Shown: positions 1 through 10,124 of the stretch, piece by piece | How positions within the stretch are numbered: position 1 is the stretch's first letter | Layout of the letters: each line of letters starts with the position of its first letter | Assembly: GCF_000003605.2 (NCBI RefSeq) | Contig: NW_003141825.1 | Span: 21,205 to 42,255 of the forward strand | DNA length: 21,051 nt | From: Saccoglossus kowalevskii | Lineage: Eukaryota > Hemichordata > Enteropneusta > Harrimaniidae | Reading direction: 5' to 3' | Translations under genes and position numbers: made by a program | Notes under the pieces: generated by a model | Told to the model about the DNA's origin: nothing | Database searches by the model: none | Seen by the model: only the letters and a program-made list of their open reading frames with translations

Positions 1-1525
1 GTTTTTGATTTTTTTAATTTTTTTAGAAAAGTTTTCTTTTTGTTTTCTTTTTTAGATTGTAGTTTGTTTTAATTTCTTTCTGTAAGACCCTTTTTATCCT
101 TTCCTAAGGATTTTATGCGTCTAATAAAAAAAATAAAAAATAAAATAAAGCGCGGCTCCGCAATCCCAGGGAATGCACCAATGCGTCATGGGAAATGTAA
201 TTTGCATGGTCAATCCAGCTGTTGAGTTGGTACACAGCTTATCATTTCAACACAAACTCCAAATCGACATATGCAAATTTCTGCTTACAACTTTCTTTTA
301 ATATGTATGAAACCGATCCGTATTCAAGTTGGCCATTCTGTGTACGTTTTATCACCCCGAGAGCCGAATCAATAGAATACAAAAGCCAATGTTAGTAGAG
401 TAACCAAGGTTTTTAAAATGGTTTAAGTACTGGCATGATACTATGTATGCTTCTAACGCATACTTTTTGTTTCATTCAATGTATCTTTTTTGGATTCGGC
501 AGCTAATACTAATGTCATAACGTAAACAATCCATGGAGTTTTCACGTTTTTTACGTGAAGGTTTGGTGGCTGTTCTCTTTCTGTGCAACAGCAGTAATAC
601 TAGTTGTTATACTTAACAAATGAACTAAACACAGAGGAAAATTTATTGGCTTAAAAAGTAGGATTTATACCGTCTTATAATCAAAATCTCCATTGGAGGA
701 GTTATTAGCAGGAATTTTCATATAGACCATTCAACACATGTAATGAGAAATATATTCCGTCATTGACAATTCTGATTAAGTATTTCAATGCAAAGTGTTA
801 TTATTTGAAGACTGAATTTAAGTTTTCTGTCACTTTTAAGATGGGAATTGTGTTTATGGTTGAGCTTAACGCCATGACAGAGAGGCAAAAAAAGTCAGTT
901 GATAAACAAATTGGAGAGCTGTTCAGTGATTCAAGGTTCAGTAGTGAATGACCTGTTTGTTCATTCATGGTATTATAGTGCTGGACAGTCTCAAATTTAT
1001 ACATTTTACAATACCCTCGCTTCCGGTCTGACCGACGTCGTTTCTGTAGTGCTCATCATGTGCAACACGGGTAAAGTAATATGCGCATTATCACATGAGC
1101 AACTGTGATATTCATAATTTCTTATTGCTCTAGCTGCGATAATATTTTTCGATGTATGATCCACGCCAAATTTTTATTTTGATCCGTGTTTTTTGTTGAC
1201 CCCGATGTTAATTTTTGACCCGGGCTCTTTCTATAGGTCAATACAGTAAAAGACGTATTACCATGGAAGTTCAGTTTAATTAAGCTGTGTACTAATTTTC
1301 TATATTCCCAAACTATGTAATACAAATCTGAATGATCAATGCAAGCAAAGTGAACTTTTTATATTATGGCTGAGTATCATTATATACGTCTATATGTCAA
1401 AATATTGATCGTCTTACACAATATTTTCCGAATCATTATTTCTTAACTCCCCTCCGGATTTGTTTAATTGTTCCTACACTCAAGACATTGCACAATAGCC
1501 ATGTATTGCAAAATTTCTAACTGCC

Positions 1526-1561
1526 CACAGTCACTCTACTAGTAGTAGTAGAGTGACTGTG
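1526..1561. repeat. Perfect 16-bp inverted repeat with 4-nt loop
   Basis: CACAGTCACTCTACTA at 1526-1541 is exactly the reverse complement of 1546-1561, with the loop GTAG at 1542-1545. No arm mismatch is seen, and pairing stops at both outer edges. It is not inside any coding exon I can support. It could be the core of a small foldback element or a stem in an unannotated transcript. Confidence 0.85.
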
Positions 1562-1887
1562 ATCTGCCCTCGACTTTTTTCTCTGCCCCGGCCATAAACA
1601 TTTTCATTGACTGCTCCTGCTATGTTTGCGACCTCATTTCAAATAAGATAATTTTAACGGATTGTGAACCGGTCATTATTTGAATTGACTCAAAGTTATG
1701 TGTTACCAATGCATCTCTGAAACTGCAAATATAACAATGGATCTAGAAATCGTAATATGAATACAATAAACAAAATGATAATTGGTGTTCATAATCGGCG
1801 ACCAGTTATGCAGATCGACAAAACATTTTCTGAAGTCGTACTCGCACAGTTCATATCAGCCGCGCTTTGTTTTGTAATTTGGTCGGT

Positions 1888-1915
1888 CTGCTGCAACGAT
1901 CGCGATCGCCAGCAG
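1888..1915. repeat. GC-rich nested palindrome
   Basis: CGATCGCGATCG at 1897-1908 is a perfect 12-bp palindrome. It is flanked by CTGCTG (1888-1893) and its reverse complement CAGCAG (1910-1915), giving an imperfect 28-bp dyad. It sits in an otherwise AT-rich spacer. Its function is unknown; a protein-binding dyad is possible. Confidence 0.6.
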
Positions 1916-2281
1916 TGTTAATCTCTAAACGGATTAGTTCTGCCACACGCATACTTACGATTTCCGGCTTGACTCTTTCACCCTGGAATCATTAATCATT
2001 ACTAACTCAGGTTTAAAACATTTAAAACACGTTATAATTTAAACCATTCGGGCCAGCGAAATGAAAACAAAACTATCCAATGCGCAAGTCTTCTCGTTTA
2101 CTTTGCGGCAGTAATTTACGACTGGCACTACCATATGACGAATAATCACACATCAAAATGAATGCCCAAAACGGCAGTGGTTAACAACGGGCCAGTAAGA
2201 CACACGCGTTATAACACACCCGGTCTAGAGTACTTCGCATAGCATACAGATGTGACTCTATAAAATACAGAAAAAAAAAAA

Positions 2282-2359
2282 ACTGCACATCATAACGATG
2301 GGACTTCATAACATAAATACGGGACTGCATAGCATAAAGATGGGACTACATAATGAGCG
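2282..2359. repeat. 21-bp degenerate tandem repeat (about 3.5 copies)
   Basis: Three consecutive 21-bp units, 2297-2317, 2318-2338 and 2339-2359, share the pattern GGGACT-CATA-CATAAA with a few substitutions. A partial unit precedes them at 2282-2296, and a more decayed one may lie near 2236-2275. The units keep an open frame (MGLHNINTGLHSIKMGLHN), but nothing else suggests coding. I read this as a minisatellite about 170 bp upstream of the first visible sushi exon. Confidence 0.6.
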
Positions 2360-2529
2360 AGAACTTGGGGATACAATAAGACCGAGACGAGGTGTTTTCA
2401 GTTCTACCATTAGCCGAATACTGATTCTCTTCAAGTTCTTAGGAGTAGTTTGCCGCGTTCATGACCTATGCAAAATATACTATAAAAGCATGACTGCGGA
2501 CTAAATTATTTTTCTTTTCTTATTCACAG

Positions 2530-2727
2530 AAAAGTGTACTCTTCCCAGTCTGAGTTCACTCTTCGCTGAAACTACCTACGATGGTGATACGCCTACGAAT
2601 GGCTATCTGAATCCCGGTACGGTGGCCAATTTTGCATGCATAGAAGGTTATGGCGTGAGTGGACCCAGACAAGCGACGTGTCAAGACGGTCAATGGAACA
2701 ACCTACCGCCACAAGTGTCATGCATTG
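2530..2727 (+). CDS. Sushi/CCP domain exon (internal exon of sushi-LamG protein gene)
   Basis: This exon of 198 bp follows a strong polypyrimidine tract and CAG acceptor (2527-2529) and ends at a GTAAG donor (2728). It is phase 1 at both ends, the usual phase for shuffled extracellular modules. The translation reads KCTLPSLSSLF at the start and QVSCI at the end. It has exactly four cysteines in sushi order: KC-T near the start, NFAC in the middle, QATC, and VSC at the end, with the aromatic and glycine residues before Cys3 (EGYGVSG) and the Trp between Cys3 and Cys4 (GQWNN) that mark complement control protein modules. CCP modules mediate extracellular protein binding. The reading frame continues into the next two exons. 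Coding sequence must also exist upstream, because the exon starts mid-codon. Confidence 0.85.
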
Positions 2728-3194
2728 GTAAGATCTCGTGTCCCACTTCGTGTTCGATGTGGCCGTGTTTTCATTTAACGTTTAATCATTAATGTTGAAC
2801 AATTCTATTGTTCAGCGCTACAAATACATTCACTCCGTTTCAGAAAAGAAATAAGCTAGTTAATAGTGACATTAGCGACTGTGCTCATCGACAAGGGCGT
2901 AGTTAGTATCAGTCGGAATCTTCGATGTTCAATTTGAACCAATGTACGTGTGAACACTCGCGGAATTCTCTTACGACTTACGTCATCGTTTTATAATTAC
3001 GTGTTTCAGTGGAACATAAATTGTAAAAACCTCAGACAATATCAACATTATATTGTCGTGTCTTAAGAACAACAGTGTTTCAATGTGTATCTCTGCTTAG
3101 ATACATCGACAGATCAAGCATGCCCCGTACCCGTTTCGTCCAGATTAAAGAGTCTTTCTATTACTATATAATTTTTTTTTCATTTACTCGGTAG

Positions 3195-3359
3195 AGAACT
3201 GCAACGATCTCACGGCTCCATTAAACGGTTACGTACAGGGGGACAACTACCATGGTGCCGTGGCCACGTTCAGCTGCAAATCTGGGTTTACCCTCATCGG
3301 GGCCTCTACTGTGACCTGTAGCACTTCATCCTGGAGTGCCGACGTGCCCGTCTGCCAGG
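3195..3359 (+). CDS. Second sushi/CCP domain exon of the same gene
   Basis: A 165-bp exon, phase 1 at both ends, lies between a T-rich tract ending in GTAG (acceptor AG at 3193-3194) and a GTGAGT donor at 3360. It encodes one compact CCP module with four cysteines: NCNDL at the start, TFSC, TVTC, and VC at the end. GFTLIGAS precedes Cys3, and SSWSAD supplies the conserved Trp before Cys4. The module is about 55 residues, at the short end for the family. The intron before it is 467 bp and the one after it 448 bp. One module per phase 1-1 exon is the classic sushi arrangement and supports the gene model. Confidence 0.85.
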
Positions 3360-3590
3360 GTGAGTATATGAAATACGAGAGTGTTGTGTTGTGAATAACG
3401 ATGACAAAATGGTCACAAATATTAAAGGAATTATATTCAATGATGCATTATGGGTAGATGTGACTTGCACTAATTACCGCCGGCGACTCGGACTCCTTCG
3501 ATACCTTACAATCACCTAAAAAATACCTAATTGAGGCTTGGTAACGTCTCAGTTTGCACTCGTTGATCTGCGCAATCGTACTGTCAAAGT

Positions 3591-3658
3591 CGCCATCTTT
3601 GTTTATATGAGACCCATATAATTCGTGCATGCGTGGCGCGACGACTACCGCCATTTAA
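3591..3658 (-). repeat. Dispersed promoter-like element, copy A (in last intron of sushi-LamG gene)
   Basis: Read on the minus strand, this stretch runs TTAAA, G-GG-AGT, CGTC, CATGC, GGGTC, then AAACAAAGATGGCGAC. The same order of blocks occurs at 7085-7150 and 14579-14643 on the plus strand. The AAGATGGCG block resembles a YY1 site and the GCATGC block resembles half of an NRF1 site. This is the most divergent of the three copies. Confidence 0.4.
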
Positions 3659-3807
3659 CAAATGAAAGTTATATTCAACAAGCATTTTCACCATGTTATA
3701 TTTACAGTAATTAACGTATCAATTAATGTATCATTTCGCGTAATACACCTGGAGTTGTGTTGCTTGGTGGTGCGAATTAATTTCTGTTTTTTTATATCGA
3801 CCGACAG

Positions 3808-5126
3808 ATTCGCTGTCAGCTAACATCCTTGTGTTTCTGCCCTTCGAGAACACATTCGAGGACATGTCTGGGAACGAGGATACCCGTGTCAGCGAAATAG
3901 GAAAAGTCACATTTAGCGAGAATGGGGGCGTGTCCAGCACGGCGGCGTTTTTCAGTGGTTTTGACAGAATTGACGTCTACAGCGACCGGCTCTACGCATA
4001 CGACACCTTCTCTGTAAGTGCGTGGTTCAAGCGAACGGGAAACTGGGATATGGATCAAGGACTCATGTCTCACGGTGGGTACGGCGATATTGATGGACTG
4101 GAGGTTACGTTGAGCGACGGTCAGATACTGGCAGCTGGGATAGCGAATAAAGCGAAGAAGCGCAAATGGGACTACGTTAACGTCTTTGCCGAATCAGATA
4201 AATGGCATAACATTATCGCTACTTATGATGGCGCGCAGTTTAAGCTGTATGTGGATGGAGTCCTCCAAGATGGCGATGTCCAGTGCTGTTCCGGAATGCT
4301 CTATCCGGGACCTCTACCACTCCGAATTGGCCAGGCGGGTATTCCGATTGATAAGCAATATTTTAACGGTCTCATTGATGAGCTTTATGTCTTTGATATT
4401 GCTCTCACTGCTAGCCAGGCCTACGATATGTACACACGTGACAAACCTACCTGTGACGACGATGATCTGTTAGTACATTACAACTTCGATAATGGTTTCG
4501 ATGATGCCTCCTGTAACGGTTGGGATGCAGTCCCGTACGGAGTTTTCACTTCCGACGGAGCAGCCATTTTTTCCGGAAAGGGCCAAGTCAACATTGAGGA
4601 ATTCATCAATTTTGAATGGGGGTCTGCCATGACTGTCTCATTCTGGCTTTATTGCGAGGGCTGCTTAGACGTCAATGAAACCATGGAATTTCCCTATAAC
4701 AGAATGGGCTTGTTCGGAAATGGCGAGTATTCTGGCGACACGTGGGAGATATCGGTAGACAATAGCCAGTACCCGTCTTCGCTTGTTGGTGGATGGATAT
4801 GGAGCGGTAGTCAAAAGCCCCCAACGCAGTTGACTGGTGCCAGTATAAACAACTACGAATGGTACCATATAGCCATGGTTTATGATGGCGACAATGGGCA
4901 GTCTACACTATACGTGAATGGCGCCAGCGTGTCTGGGGCTACGGTCACGACCAAGAAGATCACGATGAAAAGCGACCCAGTGGTAATCGGCGTTAGCGAC
5001 ACGGGAGATTCTCGATATAACGGACATTTTGTTGGCAAACTTGACGAAGTCAAGTTATACAGCAAAGTATTGTCGGAAACTGAGATAGGTAACCAAGCAG
5101 CTGTTACACCAGAAACGCCCGAATAG
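3808..5126 (+). CDS. Terminal exon with two LamG-like jellyroll domains; C-terminus of sushi-LamG protein
   Basis: A 1,319-bp exon starts after a T-rich tract and CGACAG acceptor (AG at 3806-3807). It is read in phase 1 from the sushi exons and ends at TAG (5124-5126), adding about 438 residues. It encodes two successive concanavalin-A/LamG-like folds. Each has the family's hallmarks: FENTFED...SGNED at the start, a WF/W strand (FSVSAWFKR; MTVSFWLY), a W-H strand followed by a Y-DG turn (KWHNIIATYDG; WYHIAMVYDG), an LYVDG/LYVNG strand, and a closing G-(I/L)DE(L/V) strand (NGLIDELYVF; VGKLDEVKLY). A Cys-containing acidic linker, PTCDDDD, joins the two. Such domains bind glycans or other extracellular ligands. 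No transmembrane or GPI-type tail is seen, so the protein is probably secreted. The visible part is about 559 residues with order CCP-CCP-LamGL-LamGL; the N-terminus is missing. The exact partner cannot be told from sequence. Confidence 0.85.
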
Positions 5127-5658
5127 AAGCCATATAATCCATTGGACGTCACAATTCATTATCTCCGTGACAACGATCACTGGTTTCATAATTTGAACAC
5201 TGACTAGCGTAACATTAACAATAACAGCATTATACTCTTTTCCGACTTTATACAGCAGACGTTGAATATTTCACCTCGCAGACCCCCATTAATTAGTACT
5301 ACATGTATTCTAGAAACACACGCTAGGTGTCTGCGACCAGTACATCAAAAACCCAAAATGATGGAATTCTTTTTTGCACAATTTTGTGGGAAAGGTATAT
5401 CACCGAGAAATTGTAATTTTTGTGAATTGTGAATTTTGTTTGTAACTTTTACAAATTTTTTTCAGCAACAGACCCACTCCAATAACTGCAAACCCATTTT
5501 CTGACCATTTGGATCATAAAGGCTGCTCAATCTAGCGACACTGTAGTGATACACTAGTTTATAAAACTTAAAATCTGGTGTGAATGGGAATACTGAAATG
5601 TGCAGACGGCTTATTTTTTTTTCCTCATCCTAATCCAGTTATCCTCGTTTGCAGAACA

Positions 5659-5664
5659 AATAAA
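5659..5664 (+). promoter_or_regulatory. Candidate polyadenylation signal AATAAA
   Basis: Canonical hexamer 533 nt after the LamG-like stop codon, downstream of T-rich sequence. AATAAA is common in AT-rich DNA, so this is a candidate only; a second one lies at 5854. Confidence 0.3.
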
Positions 5665-5853
5665 AACTGACAATGCAATAACCCAATATATGTAGGGATC
5701 TTTAAGTTCAAGTTACCTCTGATGAGCTATTATTATTATTTTTAAAGAGCACTGGTAATATTCAGATTATTTAGTAGACTGTTTTCTTCATCACCATGCC
5801 ACATCATTATATTTGTCAGATCTTTTAAATTGTATTTTATATTTCAAGGTTTT

Positions 5854-5859
5854 AATAAA
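5854..5859 (+). promoter_or_regulatory. Candidate polyadenylation signal AATAAA
   Basis: Second canonical hexamer about 730 nt after the stop of the sushi-LamG gene, in TTTTAATAAACAC context. Either this one or 5659 may end the transcript; sequence alone does not choose. Confidence 0.3.
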
Positions 5860-6230
5860 CACAATATTACACTATACAGACAATTGTGAGAAAAAGTAAA
5901 AAAATAATAATTGTCAACGAAGATGACTATTTTCTGTCGTATAGTATAGGCCATGTTTGGAAATAGTTAGACAAATTAAATTTGAGTTATAAGAATTGTT
6001 CATAAAGGTAAACATAAATCAACTTGCTTCGCCGCGAACCTATAGAATACGTGTCAAATCGGCAAGTGACCGTCTCAATTCGGACACTGTGGAAAATTCA
6101 ACTTTCTGACTCGAGAAAAACGTATAAAATCTCGGAAAACCCTTTCAACACATGCGACAACTTGTCATAGCTTGGTGAAGCAGTTAAGGTCAAGTTTTAA
6201 AAGTTCAAAGAGCAGAAGGCGAAAAACTCA

Positions 6231-6345
6231 TTTTTAAAAGTAAAACGAAATTACAATTGTAAAACTATTTAACCAATAAAAGCTAGTTTTAAAATATAAA
6301 TTTATTTTTAAAAGTAAAACTAAGATTGCAAATGTAAATCTATTT
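6231..6345. repeat. Direct repeat of about 40 bp, 74 bp apart
   Basis: TTTTTAAAAGTAAAAC begins at 6231 and again at 6305. In each copy it is followed by a similar A-rich stretch ending in CTATTT (6265-6270 and 6340-6345). A weaker third match near 6358-6390 keeps AAATTACAA and CTATTT. This looks like a decayed AT-rich tandem duplication. Confidence 0.5.
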
Positions 6346-7084
6346 GAAATTGAAGTGAAATTACAAAAGCATACATTGCCTTTACTATTTAATTTATTCT
6401 TTTAAATTTGATATTGATTTTAATTGTGAAACCGACAAATCAATTTTGAAACGCAAATGAAAAAAAATAATTATGAATGCGTATTACGAACAAAAAACGT
6501 GAATATATGGCAAAACACATGGCCGTAACCCTCCTTGGTTGCGATGTACTGGGACTTCCATAGCTACGATTAAGGAAAACGACGCGATGTCGCTATATTG
6601 AACTCCCTCTCCCTTTATATGGGAAATTACTTTTTTACTTTGAATTTACTTTTCACAATGCGGGCTTGGCGTACGCGTGTGTCATGGAAAGAAGTGTGAC
6701 AACGCCATTCGATCTTGGGAAACAAAAGTATGCATATTGTGACGTTGGTGGCGTTGTTTACAGAAAGCTTCGGTGGCATCAGAGTCCTCTCTCCATTAAA
6801 CGTGATTAGAATAATAACACATCCAAACAGACTGAATATTGATATAAGAATCTGAGACGTGTTTTATCGTACATACGTAAAGGCGTTGGCTACTTTTAAA
6901 AAACAAACATTTCGGATTTTCGTCAAGGTGAGAATAACGGCATATGCTCACTGTAACACGTTATAACACGGACCCATCTTGCATGCGTCTTTCTGAACTT
7001 GGTGCACAAGATTGCGCGAAAAAGTCTGTGTAAATAGTTATGCCAATGAATCGAATTGCAATACTCTTAGTAGTACTCTTTGCT

Positions 7085-7150
7085 TTAAAACGAGGGAGTT
7101 CGTCACCTGCTCATGCGGCAGACGAAAATAGCGGGTCACTATTTACAAAC
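7085..7150 (+). repeat. Dispersed promoter-like element, copy B
   Basis: This stretch shares ordered blocks with 14579-14643: TTAAA, GAGGGAGT, CACCTGC, CATGCGGCA and TTTACAAAC. Similarity also extends upstream, where CGAATTG-CAATACTC (about 7053-7068) matches ATTCGAGTCAATACTC (14531-14546). Matching order over about 120 bp argues for common origin rather than chance. It lies about 350 bp upstream of the ZAD-like exon relic. Confidence 0.55.
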
Positions 7151-7223
7151 CCATGAGCCTTAGCTTATTTAGCGTACGTTATTATCACCGCGTAGGACTC
7201 GATTTCTGTGCTTGTGTAGGTGA

Positions 7224-7237
7224 CCCCCCCCCCCCCC
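7224..7237. repeat. C14 homopolymer
   Basis: Fourteen consecutive C residues in AT-rich surroundings. Such tracts often slip in sequencing, so the exact length is uncertain. Confidence 0.8.
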
Positions 7238-7404
7238 ACTCGGTTTTAAGACGACGAACAGCTGAAGTTGACAAATAGTGATGACCATATAAACCGCATC
7301 GTCCGAATCGCACAGTTTCGCTAAAGCCGGCCATTCATAACCGGCCCACGAACCCCTAGTACATGATCGTGGTAGGAAAAGCTGTATTTCACAGCAGTTA
7401 AATT

Positions 7405-7499
7405 GAGCCATTTGATTGGGCGCGCCAAGGAGATGGCGCTACCAATCAGCGTTGCTGTATCATAAATTTGAGCGTCTGGGGTCATCACAGATTAAAACT
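7405..7499 (+). promoter_or_regulatory. Possible CCAAT-type promoter upstream of the ZAD-like exon relic
   Basis: An inverted CCAAT box (GATTGGGCGCGCC, about 7413-7425) and a forward one (CCAATCAGCG, 7442-7451) flank a short GC-rich segment. An ATGGCGGCG start codon follows at 7500. No TATA box is present. The pairing of divergent CCAAT boxes just before a coding-like start is suggestive, but no transcript is known to me. Confidence 0.25.
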
Positions 7500-7700
7500 A
7501 TGGCGGCGTGCAGGATTTGCGCTAATTCACTGCGAGTCAAGAACAGAATGGTCTATATTCGTTGACACGTTTCCAAAATGTTTTATTAAAACATTGAAAA
7601 TTGTTTGTGGGCAATTGAATGAAGACGATGGAATGTCTAAACATTTGTACAAATCGTGTTTTATTAAACTGTCGAAACTGATAACATATCGACTTGCCCG
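7500..7700 (+). pseudogene. Frameshifted ZAD-like zinc-binding domain relic
   Basis: ATG at 7500 opens a frame reading MAACRICANSLRV, with a C-x2-C pair as in the start of zinc-finger-associated (ZAD-like) domains. That frame hits TGA at 7563-7565. Beginning near 7550, the next frame reads FVDTFPKCFIKTL and then NEDDGMSKHLYKSCFIKL. The second part matches the ZAD pattern of an acidic DDGLP-like turn, a short helix and a C-x2-C followed by a K-L helix. The two halves fit one domain only if one frame change occurred around 7545-7560. The first cysteine of the second pair is also replaced by tyrosine (TAC at 7648-7650). With both defects I call it a pseudogene or relic. A sequencing error plus a natural substitution is possible. 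No DNA-binding C2H2 fingers follow. Confidence 0.4.
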
Positions 7701-7721
7701 ATCCGGTCTTCGTTGCAAAAA

Positions 7722-7756
7722 ACCACGGTTACTAGTTCTAGTTCTAGTAACCATGA
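7722..7756. repeat. Small imperfect hairpin
   Basis: GGTTACTAG and its reverse complement CTAGTAACC flank TTCTAGTT. One mismatch away, the pairing extends by three bases (CAC versus ATG). It lies just after the ZAD-like relic and may be a local foldback. Confidence 0.45.
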
Positions 7757-7859
7757 AAAAAAAAACACCATTTCCCTCAGATACAGCACTAAGTGCTTTC
7801 TTTTGATGGTCAGTAAGCTCGTTCATAGTTCGTTGATTTCTATATTTCACTATTTTAAA

Positions 7860-9930
7860 TTTACCAAGTATGTGCCGTTTATATCGTGAGTTCTAATTGT
7901 GTAGTGCAAATGAGCCCCGAGTGAATCTTGTAATCGCTTGAGGGCGTGCAACATACAGTAAATTGTAGTGAAATCTACCAAGGGTTAATGTTGAGGCTTC
8001 GGCCGAATAAATGGTCATTTGCTGGCGAAGATGTATCAACCTGAGTGGTTCAGGGTATGATATCGCGACTGCACGAAGAGAGGAACAGTCTAGGGTTTGC
8101 CTGGAATTAACACCTGCGAAACAATCAGAATAGTAAGTATGCTGTAACAGGTGATCTTCATGCACGTCCTGACTCCTAGCATGGCGACGCACTTTAATAT
8201 TTATGTGCCTGCTCAAGAATAATGTCATACATCATTAATATTGGCCAAGTTTTGTCAGAAGACTGTGCACTTGGTTGTTTCAGCATGACTCTCCCAGAAC
8301 CTCCCTTATTTTGTTTCTCTTGTTTAAACTAATTGATACTCTGTCGTGATCATTGTCACGTGCTTATTAAAGGACAAATTCAACAGCGGCAAATTAGATA
8401 TCCTTCATCGTTATGTGCGTCGCCTCGCGCATCTACCAACAACTCAAGGGTCCCACGTCAATCTTATCTTATGACGTTATTACACCAGAGTCAACATAGA
8501 TTATCATATAGATTTGAGACGTAACTTACGTAGACCTCACCAGTCGCACTTTATACGTAACCTTTTCGCCCTTGTCGACGGGCAAAGATGCCTCTTCCTT
8601 CACGTTAGCCGATATGGAAACGCTCCAATTCCATCTCAATATTGAACTAATATCTGCCACCTATATATGGTTTTCATGAACACATAAATCATGTTTCGAT
8701 AACTTAAATATCATTTAATCTTCGAGCCGCGTGCGCTCCCCACTCCCTGGAAAGCACAAATAAGGCTAAGTTTGAATAGCCCGCTTGCCAAGGTCAAATG
8801 ATGTTATTTTGGCCTAAAATATACCTGCAAACTTATTTAAAAAAAATAGGCCAATAATATGCGTTCCAATTACCACCCTTAAAACCTGTTTTCCACATTG
8901 TCTTAATCAAATTGAGACAAAGTCAGGGTGCCTCTCTCTACTGCAGAAAACACATCAATTTACTGAGAGAAGCAGACAATCCGGGTTCCTCCTACCTAAA
9001 TACGCACACATTGACAATTTGCTTCATGAAAAATCTTCTTGACAATATGCAAATCATAGTTTCCAAATACAGGTTCATGTCGATGTATTTCATGTAAAGA
9101 ATAGAGGAAAAAATATTATGGTTTGCGATAATACCGACTTACAATTCCACGTTCAATTAACTATATATTTTTAATTTCATTATTAGCAATAATTGTATAC
9201 GGTTATTAAAATTGCAAACGACCCATCATGCATATACAAAAACGCACGGACGTGAGTAACTGTCGGTTGCTAAGAAACGATGGGTAGGTAGACATTGACA
9301 GCATAACGCTTAGACGGATCGCCTCAACGCACTTCTATTCCACCTCGCCATACATTGCAATCCAAGGGAATGTTGACTCGACTGATACCGGCGTAGTTTT
9401 CCCTGGCAGTGTTTCATTTGATGCTCAAACTAGGCCCCGGGATGTCAGTGTAGCAATCCAGTCATACCATGTGGCCTTATTTTGATCAATCATAGGACAA
9501 TGGTATTGGGTAAGATCAGTGTCAAATTTATTATATTTTAATTATGTTTATATATTTATATCGTTCTTATACTCTTGTTTTGTCATGTTCATATTATAAT
9601 ATGAAGCATTATTGTTATTATTATATACTCGTATTCGTATGTGGGCTGTACGTTTAAATGATGAAGACGTTGGAGTAATTACCCCTTTTGTCACGGATCG
9701 AATAGTGGGTCAACCCGACGCAACGATGCAATGCATTGTGGGTTATACTGATACATCGACGCATTCATGTATATCTAGTGTACATCCATCGACACGTCTT
9801 TTGAATGCCGTCTGATAGTGCAGTTCAGTTCTTAATTTTTGACGTGGTGCCGCGTCGTTTTGGACACAGAAAGGCCCTTTGATGCGTATGCCTCTCTTTA
9901 CGTCAGCTTCGGTTAGTGTGCCGCTGCCGT
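7860..9930. other. Spacer with no supported gene
   Basis: Open frames here (the longest is 111 codons on the minus strand, about 7893-8228) have no recognisable domain, biased composition or good splice context. I do not call them genes. One sequence near 9266 (GTTGCTAAGAAAC) resembles a weak RFX X-box. AT content rises around 9520-9640. Nothing else stands out. Confidence 0.4.
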
Positions 9931-9950
9931 GTAAAACAGGGTAGTATTAT

Positions 9951-10059
9951 ACCACGGGTAGTGCACGGTAGCTATCCAGAGTTAGGCGTTCGAATCCATA
10001 CCAACAAAAAAATATTTAATGTTGGCATTTGATTTTTATATTTTATTATTAAATTTGCC
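9951..10059 (+). mobile_element. Candidate tRNA-like SINE fragment, copy 1
   Basis: TAGTGCACGG (9959-9968) resembles a pol III A box, and GTTCGAATCC (9988-9997) matches the B box core. CCATACCA follows, then an A-rich and AT-rich tail ending in TATATTTTATTATTAAATTT (about 10036-10055). From the B box to the end of this tail, the stretch aligns with 13047-13124 on the other strand. The tRNA-like part does not fold well into acceptor and T stems, so it is at best an old copy. Confidence 0.3.
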
Positions 10060-10124
10060 TATTTTATCATGAAATCTAATCTAAGTAACACGAAGTAAAA
10101 TGAAGCAATAACAATATTTTAATT

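Larger units (their letters stand above)
1..2529. other. AT-rich non-coding stretch upstream of the sushi exons
   Basis: No exon could be supported here. The first 160 bases are T-rich and A-rich low-complexity sequence. I looked for cysteine-rich segments flanked by AG acceptors and GT donors, which would be further sushi exons, and found none. Open frames in this stretch are all under 70 codons, have no recognisable motif and overlap in both directions. The stretch may be intron or upstream region of the sushi/LamG gene, because the first visible exon at 2530 begins mid-codon and must have coding sequence before it. A perfect hairpin (1526-1561), a palindrome (1888-1915) and a 21-bp tandem repeat (2282-2359) are listed separately. 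Confidence 0.5.
5127..7080. other. 3' flank and AT-rich spacer without recognisable genes
   Basis: After the LamG-like stop codon there is AT-rich sequence with no long open frame and no exon I can support. Two AATAAA hexamers (5659, 5854) are candidate polyadenylation signals for the upstream gene. A degenerate direct duplication lies at 6231-6345. The rest shows no motif I can name. Confidence 0.5.

Noticed and set aside
763-951. Open frame of 62 codons on the plus strand
   Set aside because: No recognisable motif, overlaps other open frames in both directions, and lacks splice sites of good quality.
3448-3654. Minus-strand 68-codon frame starting MAVVVAPRMHELYG
   Set aside because: It overlaps the dispersed element and lies in the last intron of the sushi-LamG gene; no domain was recognised. 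It may be a relic of a promoter-proximal repeat rather than a gene.
7893-8228. Minus-strand 111-codon open frame
   Set aside because: No domain, no biased composition and no splice or promoter context; likely chance.
9951-9997. Functional tRNA gene
   Set aside because: A- and B-box-like sequences are present, but acceptor and T stems do not pair, so it is treated as a SINE-like relic.
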